Shown: positions 7,414-15,500 of the stretch, one piece after another
Layout of the letters: the number at the start of each line of letters is the position of its first letter
Position numbering within the stretch: position 1 is the first letter of the stretch
Assembly (NCBI GenBank): GCA_017461285.1
Contig: JAFTYS010000118.1
Span: 1-46,048 of the forward strand
Reading direction: 5' to 3'
DNA length: 46,048 nt
Source: Bacteroidales bacterium
Lineage (GTDB): Bacteria > Bacteroidota > Bacteroidia > Bacteroidales > UBA932
The notes under the pieces: model-generated
The model's database searches: none
Seen by the model: the letters and a program-made list of their open reading frames with translations, nothing else
What the model was told of the DNA's origin: nothing
Position numbers and translations under genes: made by a program

Positions 7414-8517
7414 CTATTCTCCAATTTTGATTATCTCCGCAGCCTGTTTCTTCTTCTCATTGACAAGGTCTGCATATATCTGTGTTGTACTTACGTTCTT
7501 GTGGGTAAGCATTTTGCTGACTGTGTAGATGTCTGCTCCTCCGGCTATCATAAGGGTTGCGTATGTGTGACGGAAACAGTGGAATGTTATGTATTTGTCA
7601 ATTCCTGCAGATTTTACCCATGCTTTGAGTCTTCCGTTTACGAGCTGGCGTGTGAGTCCTTTGAATACTATACCTTCAGATGGCTCTCCACAAAGTTTCA
7701 GTGCCTGGTCGCTGATTGGAATGCTTGCTTCGGTTTCTGTCTTTTCGGTTTTGATGCGGATGCATTTACCACCGGAAGGGTAGTCCTGGATATGTTTCCA
7801 TTCAAGTTGCAGGATGTCGCTCAAACGGAGCCCTGTGAGGCAGGAGAATATGGAAGCGTTCTTGAGAACAGGGTAGTCGCAGTGGGATTTTGCGAGTGTG
7901 TTGAGTTCTTCCAGGGTTAGATATTCTCGTTTTGTTTCCTGTGTCTCCAGCTTGTCTAGGAAGTCATTGATGTTTTCTTTCAGGTAGCCTTCTTTGTAGG
8001 CAATGGCAAGGAATGCTCTGAATGTGCTCCAATATCCGGCTGCGGAGTTTTGGGAGAGTTTGAGTTTTTCGCTCTTGATGCGGTTGGCTGTACTCAAGTA
8101 TTCTCTGAATTTGTTGCAGAAGTCTACTGTGAGTTCGTCAAATACGCATTTGCCTTTGGTGAAGATGTTGAAATGTTCATATACTATTCTCCATTTCTTG
8201 TCTTTGCCAAGTAGGATGGAGTAGAAGTAGTCGAGAACGCTCATACGGCCTTTGGTTTTGTCAAGGAAGCCGTATTGTTCGTTGATAAGAGCTATTTCGC
8301 GTTCAGCTCTGATAGCTTCTGCCTGCTTTAGTTTCATAGCGTTGGCTTTGCGGTCAGAGGCTGTGCGTGGGCTTTTCATGAGATAGATGCCAAGGTATTC
8401 TCTACGGGTCATCTGCATTGTGCGTGGGTTCCTGATGGCAGGGTAGAAGTCCAGGTACAATGCGATTTTGCCGCTTGGGTATTCTCTTTTACGTAGTGTT
8501 ACTTTTACTGCTTTCAT
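7414..8517 (-). CDS. int: Tyrosine recombinase/integrase
   Basis: This 367-aa phage-type integrase should integrate and excise the element. It has an N-terminal arm-binding domain (about 1-85), a SAM-like core-binding domain (about 92-190) and a C-terminal catalytic domain. The catalytic residues are visible: R231 (TGLRLSDIL), H313 and R316 (HCFRHTY), H339 (LTHKN) and the nucleophile Y348 (TTQIYADL). Length and motifs fit Bacteroidetes IME/ICE integrases. It begins 2 bp after the four-HTH gene and is followed after 3 bp by the 332-aa gene, so the three form one operon near the mnmE junction. Nothing suggests inactivation. Confidence 0.95.
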   Translation of the reverse strand: MKAVKVTLRKREYPSGKIALYLDFYPAIRNPRTMQMTRREYLGIYLMKSPRTASDRKANAMKLKQAEAIRAEREIALINEQYGFLDKTKGRMSVLDYFYSILLGKDKKWRIVYEHFNIFTKGKCVFDELTVDFCNKFREYLSTANRIKSEKLKLSQNSAAGYWSTFRAFLAIAYKEGYLKENINDFLDKLETQETKREYLTLEELNTLAKSHCDYPVLKNASIFSCLTGLRLSDILQLEWKHIQDYPSGGKCIRIKTEKTETEASIPISDQALKLCGEPSEGIVFKGLTRQLVNGRLKAWVKSAGIDKYITFHCFRHTYATLMIAGGADIYTVSKMLTHKNVSTTQIYADLVNEKKKQAAEIIKIGE

Positions 8518-8519
8518 GG

Positions 8520-9425
8520 CTACTTCATTTTGTCTAATCTATACTTCAATACTTTGGCTACCTCTTCTCTTATGAAGTACACAAAGTTACCTTTTTTTAT
8601 TTTCTCAAGTCCATTATCTCGCAAAATAGTGAATAGGTGAGTGCGGGATAATTTATATGTATCCATTATTTCCTTTATGGTTATGTGCTTTACAGGATCA
8701 AGTGAGTCTCCTCTTTCTGAGTCCCAGTGAAGTTTAGATACATAGGTGAGTCCGTCTTTCCTTTTGCGTGGAATTTTATGGCTCGTGCAGTATTCGCATA
8801 TGGATTCTAGCTTCATACCGGTTGTTTCCATCAGTTCCTTGAAGGTGTACCATTCTTTAATGCCAGGATGTTGATTCACAAAGAAGAGTTTCTCCATATC
8901 TTGCTTGTCATAGAAGGCTTTCCCATGGATCATTTTTACTTTGGGATTATGCTTCTTTATGTTGGCATAGAATGTTACGTACTTGACGTCAAATTCTTCC
9001 AGTACCTGTTCACGGGTCATCCAGTTGGTGAGGATGTCTTCTTTAATGGCAATGGTGGTGTTCACGAGTGATGCATTGGAGTGTCCTACCTTTTCGAGAT
9101 CTGCACGTGAGATCCTGATTGTGCGGTCTGTGAAGCGGTGGAGATGAATGCTGTGCATCTCGATGATCTTGTAGAGTGTGTTCCTTGAGATCTGCAGTAG
9201 TTTAGCACCATCTGAGATTGTAAGGAAGTTCTTGTCAAGCAGAGCGAGGCGTTGAGTCTCTCTGACTTCAATACTGGTCTTTTTGAGTCTCTCATCACGA
9301 TTCTGATGCTTGAGGAGAAGCTTGGCGCATCGGTCAGAACAACAAGCTGTCCTAGACTGATAGGCTAGAAATTCTCTGCCGCATTGCTGACAGATTTTTC
9401 TGTAAGTTTTTCGTTCGGGCTGCAT
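8520..9425 (-). CDS. Multi-HTH DNA-binding protein with N-terminal zinc knuckle
   Basis: This 301-aa protein starts with a Cys cluster (C12, C15, C28/C29, C33) that may bind zinc. Four MerR/excisionase-like units follow, at about 67-113, 134-181, 191-235 and 246-293, each a short HTH plus a wing ending in an aromatic or basic strand. It is the first gene of the integrase operon and probably an accessory recombination factor or regulator. Directly upstream of its ATG lie four GTTCA repeats at exact 10-bp spacing (9461-9495), a plausible target for a protein with four tandem DNA-binding units. Neither the binding nor the role is shown by sequence alone. Confidence 0.75.
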   Translation of the reverse strand: MQPERKTYRKICQQCGREFLAYQSRTACCSDRCAKLLLKHQNRDERLKKTSIEVRETQRLALLDKNFLTISDGAKLLQISRNTLYKIIEMHSIHLHRFTDRTIRISRADLEKVGHSNASLVNTTIAIKEDILTNWMTREQVLEEFDVKYVTFYANIKKHNPKVKMIHGKAFYDKQDMEKLFFVNQHPGIKEWYTFKELMETTGMKLESICEYCTSHKIPRKRKDGLTYVSKLHWDSERGDSLDPVKHITIKEIMDTYKLSRTHLFTILRDNGLEKIKKGNFVYFIREEVAKVLKYRLDKMK

Positions 9426-9689
9426 AGTGAGTTACTTAAGCAGCATTTACACTTTTACATGTTCATCTTTGTTCAAGGTTGTTCACTGTTGTTCAAAGTG
9501 TTCGGAACCTTGGCAGGATGTTCAGTATATGCAAAAATTTGTACCACAGATGTTACAAATGCGGTACAAATAATGGCAAATAAGTGTAGAAATGCATTAA
9601 AATATCATAAATGGTTAAACTTCGTTCCGAAGCCTAAAACATTGGTAGTTATGATATTCTAATACTTTACGATATATGCTGATATCGGG
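9426..9689. promoter_or_regulatory. Element end: GTTCA iterons and inverted repeats between int operon and mnmE
   Basis: GTTCA occurs at 9461, 9471, 9481 and 9491, exactly one helical turn apart, with further copies at 9500 (GTTCG) and 9520. Then comes an 8-bp inverted repeat TTTGTACC (9538-9545) and GGTACAAA (9563-9570), with an extra TACAAA at 9554. These look like arm-type and accessory sites of a recombinase, or operators of the adjacent gene. I see no TAnnTTTG promoter box for the int operon. Confidence 0.55.
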
Positions 9690-9701
9690 CTATTTCCCGA
9701 T
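9684..9701. other. Candidate attachment core at the mnmE stop codon
   Basis: ATCGGG (9684-9689) and CCCGAT (9696-9701) form an inverted repeat around 6 bp that include the mnmE stop codon. This is the geometry of a tyrosine-recombinase core site. The coding part (Phe-Cys-Ile-Gly-Lys-stop) corresponds to the trmE end used by SGI1. No second copy was found in the window. Confidence 0.4.
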
Positions 9702-11183
9702 GCAGAAATTCTGGAAGATGTTTATGAGGACGTCTTGGGTGGAGATTTCGCCGATTATGGTGCCGAGGCTGTAGATGGCTAGGCGGAGGTCTTCGGCGGC
9801 CAGGTCGGTCGGGAGACCGGCTGCCAGGCCGTCACGGACGCGGAGAAGGGAAGTGCGGGCGTCGGAGAGCGCCTGTACGTGGCGCTGGTTTGTTACGAGG
9901 GTGGTGTCGCTGTCGCCGAGAAGGTCACGCTGTGTGGAGGCCAGAAGCTCACGCAAAGTGCTGATTCCGGATCCCGTTTTGGCTGAGATCGGAAGGATAT
10001 TTATGGTCTTCTTTGTGCCCGTTTCTTCAAAATTGCTCTTTACTCCCGAATTTTCGCAATCTGCTACAATGTGTGTGTTAAATCCTTTTGTTCCAATATA
10101 TGAAACAATATTGTTGAGTATATTAACATTTTTGTTATCGTCAAAAATGTCCGTTTTGTTCAGCAAAATGACCAGTTTCTGAGCCTCAAAATCTACCTTG
10201 CTGAGAATCTCTGAAACTGTCTCGCAAGTTGATTCGAAATCACGTGTCAGGTCGACCATTCCGAGCACGATAGAGGCCTCGGAAATCTTCCTGAATGTCC
10301 TTTCGATGCCTATCTGCTCGACTACTTCCGTAGTCTCGCGCAGCCCGGCTGTGTCTATGAATCTGAACAGAACTCCGTCTATGTTAAGGGTCTCTTCAAT
10401 GGTGTCTCTGGTCGTGCCATGGACATCGGATACGATGGCTCTGTCTTCGCCGAGGAGAGCGTTCAGCAATGTGCTCTTTCCCGTATTGGTCGCTCCGGCG
10501 ATCGCGACCGGAACTCCGTTCTTGATCGCGTTGCCGAGACGGAATGAATCGATCAGCCTGCTCACATGAGCTATGATCTCGCCAAGCAGGGTGTCAAGAC
10601 GCGATCTGTCTGCGAACTCCACTTCTTCTTCGCTGAAGTCGAGCTCAAGTTCCATCAGGGAAACGAGCTCGAGAAGTTCCGACCTCATGCCCCGAAGCTC
10701 GGAAGAAAAACCGCCTTTCATCTGCTTGAAAGCGATTCTATGCGCCGCTGCGTTCTGTGATGCAATCACATCCGCAACAGCTTCTGCCTGAGCAAGGTCC
10801 ATCTTGCCATTTAAATAGGCTCTTTGGGTGAATTCTCCCGGTTCAGCAGCTCGTGCCCCTGCTTCAAAAAGCAGATCCATGACAGATGATACAATGTATG
10901 AAGAAGCATGGCAAGTGATCTCTACGGAGTTCTCACCGGTATATGAATGAGGAGCGCGGAATACGCTTACAAGCACTTCGTCCAGAATCTCTCCGGAGGC
11001 GTTTTGGACTGTGCCGAACTTGATGGTATATCCCTTTGCCTGGGCTATAGTGCCTTTGCGGCAGCAGACCACCTTGTCAGCAACCGTCAGCGCATCGTTG
11101 CCGCTCACTCTTATGATTGAAACCGCGCCTGTCCCGGGAATGGTGGCAGGTGCGCATATTGTATCTTCGTTACGTATGTACAT
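9690..11183 (-). CDS. mnmE: tRNA uridine-5-carboxymethylaminomethyl modification GTPase MnmE
   Basis: MnmE with MnmG modifies the wobble uridine (cmnm5U) of several tRNAs. I start at ATG 11183 (497 aa), because the conserved N-terminus (TICAPATIPGTGAVSIIRVSG) begins there. The protein has the N-terminal formyl-THF-binding domain, a helical domain and an inserted Ras-like G domain with GATNTGKST (G1), HGTTRDT (G2), DTAG (G3) and NKTD (G4), and it ends in the catalytic CIGK motif. Between NKTD and the SAKTG motif lie about 54 residues rich in Asn, Asp and Lys, more than the usual 25 or so, and AT-rich in DNA. Its 3' end is the probable integration site of the element. Confidence 0.95.
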   Translation of the reverse strand: MYIRNEDTICAPATIPGTGAVSIIRVSGNDALTVADKVVCCRKGTIAQAKGYTIKFGTVQNASGEILDEVLVSVFRAPHSYTGENSVEITCHASSYIVSSVMDLLFEAGARAAEPGEFTQRAYLNGKMDLAQAEAVADVIASQNAAAHRIAFKQMKGGFSSELRGMRSELLELVSLMELELDFSEEEVEFADRSRLDTLLGEIIAHVSRLIDSFRLGNAIKNGVPVAIAGATNTGKSTLLNALLGEDRAIVSDVHGTTRDTIEETLNIDGVLFRFIDTAGLRETTEVVEQIGIERTFRKISEASIVLGMVDLTRDFESTCETVSEILSKVDFEAQKLVILLNKTDIFDDNKNVNILNNIVSYIGTKGFNTHIVADCENSGVKSNFEETGTKKTINILPISAKTGSGISTLRELLASTQRDLLGDSDTTLVTNQRHVQALSDARTSLLRVRDGLAAGLPTDLAAEDLRLAIYSLGTIIGEISTQDVLINIFQNFCIGK

Positions 11184-11208
11184 ATAAGTATCTATGTGTC
11201 GGAATCCG

Positions 11209-11240
11209 CTTGCAAAATTACCATAAATTGTATATCTTCG
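11209..11240 (+). promoter_or_regulatory. carAB promoter
   Basis: CTTG (11209-11212), a 20-bp spacer and TATCTTCG (11233-11240; one mismatch to TAnnTTTG) form a Bacteroidetes-type promoter. Transcription should start near 11246, just ahead of the leader ORF. It interleaves with the mnmE promoter on the other strand. Confidence 0.6.
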
Positions 11241-11243
11241 CAA
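11213..11243 (-). promoter_or_regulatory. mnmE promoter
   Basis: On the minus strand TTG (11243-11241), a 20-bp spacer and TAATTTTG (11220-11213) fit the Bacteroidetes consensus. Transcription should start about 25 nt before the mnmE ATG at 11183, which supports that start. Confidence 0.65.
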
Positions 11244-11264
11244 GAATTTTAAAAGGGATAAACC

Positions 11265-11375
11265 ATGTGTAAAAGCTCAACAGCCGGAACATACTTGAAA
11301 GTTAACGCATTACCCGATAATGCACAGGCTTCTGTTTCTTCCTTTACTATTGCTGTCGACCATTTTCTCTGTTGA
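11265..11375 (+). CDS. Putative 36-aa leader peptide upstream of carA
   Basis: This short ORF starts with ATG at 11265 after AAAAGGG and ends with TGA at 11373-11375. The peptide begins MCKSSTAGTYLKVNALPDN and ends DHFLC. It lies between the carA promoter and a strong terminator, and its last codons overlap the terminator's 5' arm and loop. That is the layout of translation-coupled attenuation. There is no run of one amino acid to reveal the regulating metabolite. It could instead be a chance ORF inside a structured leader. Confidence 0.45.
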   Translation: MCKSSTAGTYLKVNALPDNAQASVSSFTIAVDHFLC

Positions 11376-11393
11376 GAATTGGTCGTTTTTTTT
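11357..11393 (+). terminator. Intrinsic terminator (attenuator) in the carA leader
   Basis: CGACCA (11357-11362) pairs with TGGTCG (11380-11385), with an inner TCTC/GAGA helix, followed by eight Ts (11386-11393). It lies 25 bp before the carA ATG and downstream of the carA promoter, so it should cut off carAB transcription unless relieved. Confidence 0.8.
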
Positions 11394-11417
11394 GTAATCA
11401 ATCAAACAAAATATAAA

Positions 11418-12482
11418 ATGAAACTTAAAGCAACACTTCGTCTGGAGAACGGCATGGAATTCCATGGATGGTCGTTCGGCTGCCCTCAGTCTGTCAGCGG
11501 TGAAGTGGTCTTCAACACAGCTATGGTCGGATATCCCGAGCAGCTGACTGACCCTACCTACAGCGGACAGATACTTTGTCTCACATACCCTCTCGTGGGT
11601 AATTACGGTGTTCCGTCAGAAGAACTGATGGCTGAATCCCTTTCTGCAAAGCTGGAGTCAGAAAAGATCCACCCTTCAGGTCTTGTGATCTTTGACTATT
11701 GTGAAGATTACAGCAACTGGGAAGCCGAGAAGAGCCTCGGACAGTGGATGGAAGAGCAGGGGCTTACCGGAATCTGCGGCATAGATACCAGAGAACTGAC
11801 AAAGATCCTTCGCGACAAAGGCTCGATGAAGGGCGAGATCATCCCGGAAGGAGCGGCAAAGCCGGAAGAGCCGAAGAAGCCTTCTGTTGCCGACGTTTCA
11901 TGCAAGGAAGTGATTGTCTATAAGGCAGCTGCCGGTGCAAAGAAGGTAGTTCTTGTAGACTGCGGAGTTCAGCATAGCATCATCCGCGGACTCATCGGAA
12001 GGGGAGTGGAAGTCGTGAGAGTTCCATACGATTATGACTACACCGGAATGGAATATGACGGCGTGTATGTGTCGAATGGTCCTGGATGCACATGCAACTG
12101 CGAGAAGACCGTCGAGGTCCTGAAGAAGGTGCTCGAAGGAAGCAAGCCTTTGTTCGGTCTTGGTATGGGATACCATCTGATCGCAAAGGCTGCCGGATGC
12201 GAGCTCGCAAGGCTCGCGCATCCGCACCGAGGCGCAAACCAGCCTGTAAGAAGGGAAGGAAGCAACCGCACATACATCACGTCACAGAACGTATATCGTA
12301 CGGTCAAGGCTGCAACTCTGCCTGCGGGATGGGAAGTCTTCTTCACCAACCTCAATGACGGCAGCGTGGACGGAATACGCCACACATCAAAGCCTTTCGC
12401 CGGCGCCAACTTCAATCCTGAGGTATGCATCGGACTGACAGAGACCGTAACTCCTATCGATGAGTTCATATCAAAACTGTAG
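11418..12482 (+). CDS. carA: Carbamoyl-phosphate synthase small subunit, glutaminase-defective
   Basis: CarA normally hydrolyses glutamine and feeds ammonia to CarB for pyrimidine and arginine synthesis. The start ATG 11418 gives 354 aa; the longer frame would begin inside the attenuator. The N-terminal CPSase_sm_chain domain (1-150) is well kept (VFNTAMVGYPEQLTDPTYSG, GIDTRELTKILRDKG). In the class I glutaminase domain (175-350) the expected Cys nucleophile is Gly249 (FGLGMGYH instead of FGICLGHQ). The catalytic His is Asn333 (FNPE instead of FHPE), although Glu335 remains. The SQNH motif is SQNV. Glutamine hydrolysis should be lost, as in ammonia-dependent CPS I of vertebrates. The reading frame is otherwise intact and adjoins carB, so it probably still acts structurally. 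Confidence 0.9.
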   Translation: MKLKATLRLENGMEFHGWSFGCPQSVSGEVVFNTAMVGYPEQLTDPTYSGQILCLTYPLVGNYGVPSEELMAESLSAKLESEKIHPSGLVIFDYCEDYSNWEAEKSLGQWMEEQGLTGICGIDTRELTKILRDKGSMKGEIIPEGAAKPEEPKKPSVADVSCKEVIVYKAAAGAKKVVLVDCGVQHSIIRGLIGRGVEVVRVPYDYDYTGMEYDGVYVSNGPGCTCNCEKTVEVLKKVLEGSKPLFGLGMGYHLIAKAAGCELARLAHPHRGANQPVRREGSNRTYITSQNVYRTVKAATLPAGWEVFFTNLNDGSVDGIRHTSKPFAGANFNPEVCIGLTETVTPIDEFISKL

Positions 12483-12498
12483 AGATTCTTCACTTCGT

Positions 12499-12533
12499 TC
12501 AGAATGACAAGATTATCAGAATGACAAGATTAT
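12499..12533 (+). repeat. Tandem 17-bp REP-like repeat reaching the carB start codon
   Basis: After ATTCTTCACTTCG, the unit TCAGAATGACAAGATTA is repeated twice with period 17 (12499 and 12516). The second copy runs into the carB ATG at 12532. The same TTCRCTTYG-TCAGRATGACA pattern appears inside birA (29990-30043), pointing to an interspersed repeat family. Confidence 0.7.
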
Positions 12534-15500
12534 GATTGACAATAATATAAAGAAAGTCCTCGTGCTCGGTTCGGGAGCACTCAAGATCGGTCAGGCCGGA
12601 GAGTTTGACTATTCAGGCTCACAGGCCCTCAAGGCACTCAGGGAAGAAGGCATCGAGACCATCCTCATCAACCCGAACATCGCTACCGTTCAGACTTCAG
12701 AGCAGGTTGCAGACAAGGTTTATTTCCTCCCCGTTACAGCATATTTCGTAGAGAAGGTGATCCAGAAGGAAGCGCCGCAGGGCATCCTTCTCGCATTCGG
12801 CGGCCAGACAGCGCTGAACTGTGGTGTTGCTCTTTATGAGGCCGGAATTCTTGAAAAATATAACGTGAAGGTGCTCGGTACCCCTGTCCAGGCTATCATG
12901 GACACAGAGGACCGCGAATTCTTCAATGCAAAGCTCGCGGAGATCAATGTAAAGACCATCAAATCACATGCTGTCGAGACCGTAGAAGCTGCAAAAGAGG
13001 CTGCCAAGGAGCTCGGATATCCTGTGATCGTACGTGCTGCGTATGCCCTTGGTGGTCTTGGATCAGGTTTCTGTAATAACGAAGAAGAGCTCGTGACCCT
13101 TTGCGAAAGCTCATTCTCTTTCTCTCCGCAGGTCCTTGTCGAGAAATCTCTCAAGGGATGGAAGGAGATCGAGTATGAAGTGATGCGCGACCGCTACGAC
13201 AACTGCATCGCCATCTGTAACATGGAGAACTTCGACCCACTCGGAATCCATACCGGCGAGTCTATCGTAGTCGCTCCTACCCAGACCCTTAGCGCTAAGG
13301 AGTGTCAGTTCCTGCATGACCTTGCGATCAAGATGGTGCGCCACATCGGCATCGTCGGAGAGTGTAACGTGCAGTATGCATATGACACCGACTCGATGGA
13401 GTACTATGTGATAGAAATGAACGCCCGCCTGAGCCGCTCTTCGGCCCTCGCGTCGAAAGCGACCGGTTTCCCTATCGCCTTCGTTGCAGCCAAGATCGGC
13501 CTCGGATATGGCCTTTTCGATATAAAGAACTCTGTGACGAAGCAGACCCCTGCATTCTTCGAGCCTGCGCTTGACTATGTCGTGGCCAAGATTCCTCGCT
13601 GGGACCTCTCTAAGTTCACAGGCGTATCGCGCAAGATCGGATCAAGCATGAAGTCTGTGGGTGAAGTGATGTCGCTCGGACGTAATTTCGAGGAGATCAT
13701 CCAGAAGGGTCTCCGAATGATCGGTCAGGGTGCCAACGGTTTCGTAGGCAACAAGGAGATCAAGGTTGACGACATCGACCAGGCGCTCAACGAGCCGACA
13801 GACAACCGTATCTTCGTCATCAGCAAGGCAATGCAGGCCGGTTATACCGTAGACCAGATCCATGCCCTTACGAAGATCGACAAGTGGTTCCTGAACAAGC
13901 TCATGGGCATAGTGAATACCCATAAGGAGATGCGCCAGTATGACAGCTGCGAGAAGATGCCTCTCGAGCTCCTCAAGAAGGCCAAGGTTCAGGGATTCTC
14001 AGACGTGCAGGTTGCCAATGCTCTCTATAAGGGAATGGACAGCGAGATGGCGGAGGATATCGTCCGCGCCTTCCGTAAGGCACATGGAATCGTTCCATGT
14101 GTAAAGCAGATCGACACTCTTGCTGCCGATTATCCTGCAGCGACAAACTACCTCTATCTTACTTACGGTGGTAACTTCAATGATGTCAAGTATCAGCACG
14201 ATAAGAATTCGGTAATCGTTCTCGGATCAGGTGCATACCGCATCGGTAGTTCGGTAGAGTTCGACTGGTGCTCGGTAAACGCGCTCCAGACCATCCGTAA
14301 CCAGGGATACAGGGGAGTGATGATCAACTATAACCCTGAAACTGTGTCAACCGACTACGACATGTGCGACCGTCTGTATTTTGACGAGCTCACATTCGAG
14401 CGTGTGATGGATATCCATGACCTCGAGAATCCGCATGGAACAGTGGTTTCGGTGGGTGGCCAGATTCCAAACAACCTCGCCCTCCGCCTCGACCAGAACA
14501 AGGTCAACATCCTCGGTACAAAGGCGACATCGATCGATAAGGCTGAGGACCGCCACAAGTTCTCGTCTATCGTCGATGCTCTCGGAATCGACCAGCCTAA
14601 GTGGAAGGAACTGACAAACTTCGACGAAGTCGACCAGTTCATCGATCAGGTAGGATTCCCTGTTCTCGTACGTCCTTCATATGTGCTTTCGGGTGCGGCG
14701 ATGAACGTATGCTACAACCATGAGGAACTTCGTAACTTCCTCGGACTCGCTGCAGAAGTGTCTGAAAAGCATCCTGTTGTGATGTCTGAGTTCATGCAGC
14801 GCTGCAAGGAGATCGAGTTTGACGCAGTGGCTGATGACGGAGAAGTGATCGCATATGCGATATCGGAGCACGTTGAGTTTGCCGGTGTTCACTCCGGTGA
14901 CGCTACGATCCAGTTCCCTCCGCAGAAGCTCTATGTCGAGACCGTACGCAGGATCAAGAAGATCGCGAAGAAGATCGCTTCCGCTCTCGAGATCACAGGT
15001 CCGTTCAATATCCAGTTCCTTGCGAAGGACAATTATATAAAGGTGATCGAGTGTAACCTCCGTGCATCGCGAAGCTTCCCGTTTGTGTCGAAGGTCCTCA
15101 AGATAAACATGATCGAGCTTGCAACAAAGGCAATGCTCGGACTCAGACCGGCTGCACCTCGCAAGTCAGCATTTGACCTTGATTATGTAGGTATCAAGTC
15201 TTCACAGTTCTCGTTCTCACGTCTCCAGCAGGCCGACCCAGTCCTTGGAGTGGACATGCACTCTACCGGTGAGGTAGGATGCCTTGGCGACGACTTCAAC
15301 GAAGCGCTCCTTAATTCGATGCTCTCTGTTGGATACGAGATTCCTAAGAAGAATATCCTTATTTCCTCAGGAAACGCCCTTCAGAAGGCCGATCTGCTCG
15401 GAGCCTGCCAGCTCCTCCATGAAAAGGGATATAACCTTTATGCGACAGAGGGATCGGCGAAGTATCTTCTTGAGAACGGAGTTCCTGTAGAGCGCGTGAT

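Larger units (their letters stand above)
1..9707. mobile_element. Integrated mobile element next to the mnmE 3' end
   Basis: All genes from 293 to 9425 lie on the minus strand and are typical of Bacteroidetes integrative or mobilizable elements: a tyrosine recombinase, a multi-HTH protein beside it, two excisionase-like HTH proteins, a BT4734-type primase-like protein and a PriCT-2/DUF3987 protein. Argonaute is the apparent cargo. The recombinase side abuts the 3' end of mnmE, whose last codons stay intact. The 3' end of mnmE (trmE/thdF) is a known integration site for SGI1-type islands, so it is the likely attachment site here. The left boundary was not found: no copy of the mnmE end occurs in positions 1-292, so the element may extend beyond the window. 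No relaxase or conjugation gene is visible. The start coordinate is only the window edge. Confidence 0.75.
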
